Made by a program: the position numbers and the translations under genes
The notes under the pieces: model-generated
What the model saw: the letters and a program-made list of their open reading frames with translations, nothing else
Told to the model about the DNA's origin: nothing
Databases searched by the model: none
Source of the DNA: Bacteroidaceae bacterium
GTDB lineage: Bacteria; Bacteroidota; Bacteroidia; Bacteroidales; Bacteroidaceae
Direction of reading: 5' to 3'
DNA length: 5,940 nucleotides
NCBI GenBank assembly: GCA_900770655.1
Contig: CAAGLA010000027.1
Coordinates: forward strand, 1-5,940
Part shown: positions 5,056-5,940 of the stretch, piece by piece
Layout: each line of letters opens with the position of its first letter
Numbering within the stretch: position 1 is the stretch's first letter

Positions 5056-5940
5056 TTATTTATCGCACACTGGGCGAACGGTGTAGCCAACAGAACGAGG
5101 AAGACCTATCACCCCAGAACCCCCTACCTGATTAATACTAAAAGCTTTAGCACACATCAACTTAGGAGTTGTCCAAAATTCGTCAATTGAAGAAGCCCAA
5201 AAAACAACAACCCCCACATTATCATTATGATTGTCAAATTTACTACCGGCTGCAGGAATAAACAAACTATTGCCATTTGGACCTGTTATCTTAACACCGA
5301 CGATACCTTTATAAGTAATCCAAGCACGAGTACATCTATCTAAAAGTTCTTGACATTCATCTTGTGTGGGCATACGCCAATTACCACCCCACTGCAAACG
5401 AGCTACATCGTACTCTGTACCGCTGATATCATTGCCTATATCCACATAATCGGTATTGACGTAGTATTGATAATTACTTAAGCTAAAATGGTTTTTGCTG
5501 CTGGTTTCGCCCCAAGCGTAGTAGTTGCCGTAACCTTCGGGTGATGAAGCGCCTAAATTCCAACCGGCCCAGCAAACGCTAAGCCCTAAATCCACCTTCT
5601 TTTGAGTGGAAATGCCTTGCTGTTGTTCGTGGGCAAGGCGTTCTGCCTCTTCACGTTCACGGCGGGCTGCTTCTTCGGCAGCTTGCTGTTCGGCAAGGCG
5701 AGTTGCTTCGGCTTCACGTGCTGCGTTTACGGCATCTATGGAATCTTGGTAGGCCTGCATACGGGCAGCTACTATGGAGTCGGTATTTACAACAGGAGGT
5801 GGGGGAACAATTGGTTTTTCGTCTTCTGTATCTTCTATTACAACTGTTGTTGCGGGTTCGTTGCTGTGGGCTGCAAGCCTGTCGTTGCCGCCATTGCTAC
5901 TGCCATTGTCGCTGTCACCACCTGAAAAGGCGAAGAAAAG
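5056..5940 (-). CDS. FISUMP-domain protein with coiled-coil linker, 5' end outside the window
   Basis: The frame is open from the right edge (5940) to the TAA at 5056-5058, giving 294 residues of a longer protein; the Met codon at 5760 is internal and not the start. In order: a short hydrophobic LFFAF at the edge, perhaps the end of a membrane segment; a Gly/Ser/Asn/Asp-rich linker (about 7-21); an acidic, then proline-rich stretch with PPPP (about 36-50); an Ala/Glu/Arg/Gln-rich predicted coiled coil (about 60-108); and a C-terminal domain (about 114-294). That domain carries VDLGLSVCWAGWNLGASSPE, YAWGE, WGGNWRMPT, GPNGNSLFIPAAG and a terminal VRPVC. These are hallmarks of the Fib_succ_major/FISUMP paralogous domain widespread in Bacteroidota, often on envelope or secreted proteins. 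The biochemical function of the domain is not established. The domain-coding part is clearly AT-richer than the coiled-coil part. An envelope-anchored protein with an exposed C-terminal domain is my inference. Confidence 0.85.
   Translation of the reverse strand, partial: LFFAFSGGDSDNGSSNGGNDRLAAHSNEPATTVVIEDTEDEKPIVPPPPVVNTDSIVAARMQAYQDSIDAVNAAREAEATRLAEQQAAEEAARREREEAERLAHEQQQGISTQKKVDLGLSVCWAGWNLGASSPEGYGNYYAWGETSSKNHFSLSNYQYYVNTDYVDIGNDISGTEYDVARLQWGGNWRMPTQDECQELLDRCTRAWITYKGIVGVKITGPNGNSLFIPAAGSKFDNHNDNVGVVVFWASSIDEFWTTPKLMCAKAFSINQVGGSGVIGLPRSVGYTVRPVCDK
5632..5700 (-). repeat. 60-bp-spaced repeat in the coiled-coil coding stretch
   Basis: GGCAAGGCG occurs at 5632-5640 and again at 5692-5700, exactly 60 bp apart. 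Similar flanks surround both copies: TTGCTGTTGTTC precedes the first and TTGCTGTTC the second, and a TTCACG follows each within about 20 bp. On the coding strand the two copies encode the related segments AERLAHEQQ and ATRLAEQQ, spaced by 20 residues. This suggests that the coiled coil grew by duplication of a short unit, although selection for Ala/Glu/Arg codons could give a similar picture. Confidence 0.5.

Noticed and set aside
5020..5058. Possible separate promoter for the nitroreductase gene (TAATTTAG on the minus strand, 5058-5051)
   Set aside because: It differs from TAnnTTTG at one position and has no TTG at the -33 distance, so co-transcription from the upstream gene is simpler.
5602..5925. 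Forward-strand frame opposite the coiled-coil part of the FISUMP gene
   Set aside because: The repetitive Cys/Phe/Gly translation is the complement of Ala/Glu/Arg-rich coiled-coil codons, and the reverse frame continues into a recognisable domain.

Overview
The window looks like a piece of chromosome from a Bacteroidota bacterium, most likely order Bacteroidales (Prevotella/Bacteroides relatives). The evidence is a compact 653-residue GyrB without the long TOPRIM-region insertion of E. coli GyrB, a Bacteroides-type promoter (TTG, 20 nt, TAnnTTTG) in front of gyrB, no Shine-Dalgarno sequences at the starts, and family variants common in this phylum (a DUF5009/HGSNAT-like membrane protein, a FISUMP-type domain protein, an M15D dipeptidase with a Bacteroidota-style signal peptide). 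The species cannot be fixed from the sequence alone.

Layout. Positions 1-567 are AT-rich and hold no gene I can support. They contain a cluster of inverted repeats near the left edge, a long T/A-rich palindrome (94-135), a 14-bp perfect palindrome (269-282), and the gyrB promoter, which is overlaid by a 10-bp inverted repeat. gyrB (568-2529, +) ends at a strong intrinsic terminator (2545-2577). A secreted VanX-like D-Ala-D-Ala dipeptidase (2585-3229, +) starts only 7 nt after that terminator. It faces a minus-strand group of three genes: a partial FISUMP-domain protein (5940-5056), a nitroreductase-family flavoprotein (5019-4390) and a ten-or-so-helix membrane acyltransferase-like protein (4378-3269). 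The gaps between them are 36 and 11 nt, so they may be one transcription unit whose start lies outside the window.

How they work together. gyrB is housekeeping: DNA supercoiling. The dipeptidase would act on peptidoglycan-derived D-Ala-D-Ala outside the cytoplasm. The membrane protein belongs to a family that acetylates sugars across a membrane, so a link to sugar or cell-envelope metabolism is possible, but no shared pathway with the nitroreductase or the FISUMP protein is visible. I see no mobile element, CRISPR array, RNA gene or defence cassette. The most unusual points are the inverted/direct repeat architecture over the gyrB promoter, the terminator placed directly against the next start codon, the mutually exclusive hairpins at the left edge, and the sharp base-composition change inside the FISUMP gene. 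I do not see a convincing new system here.
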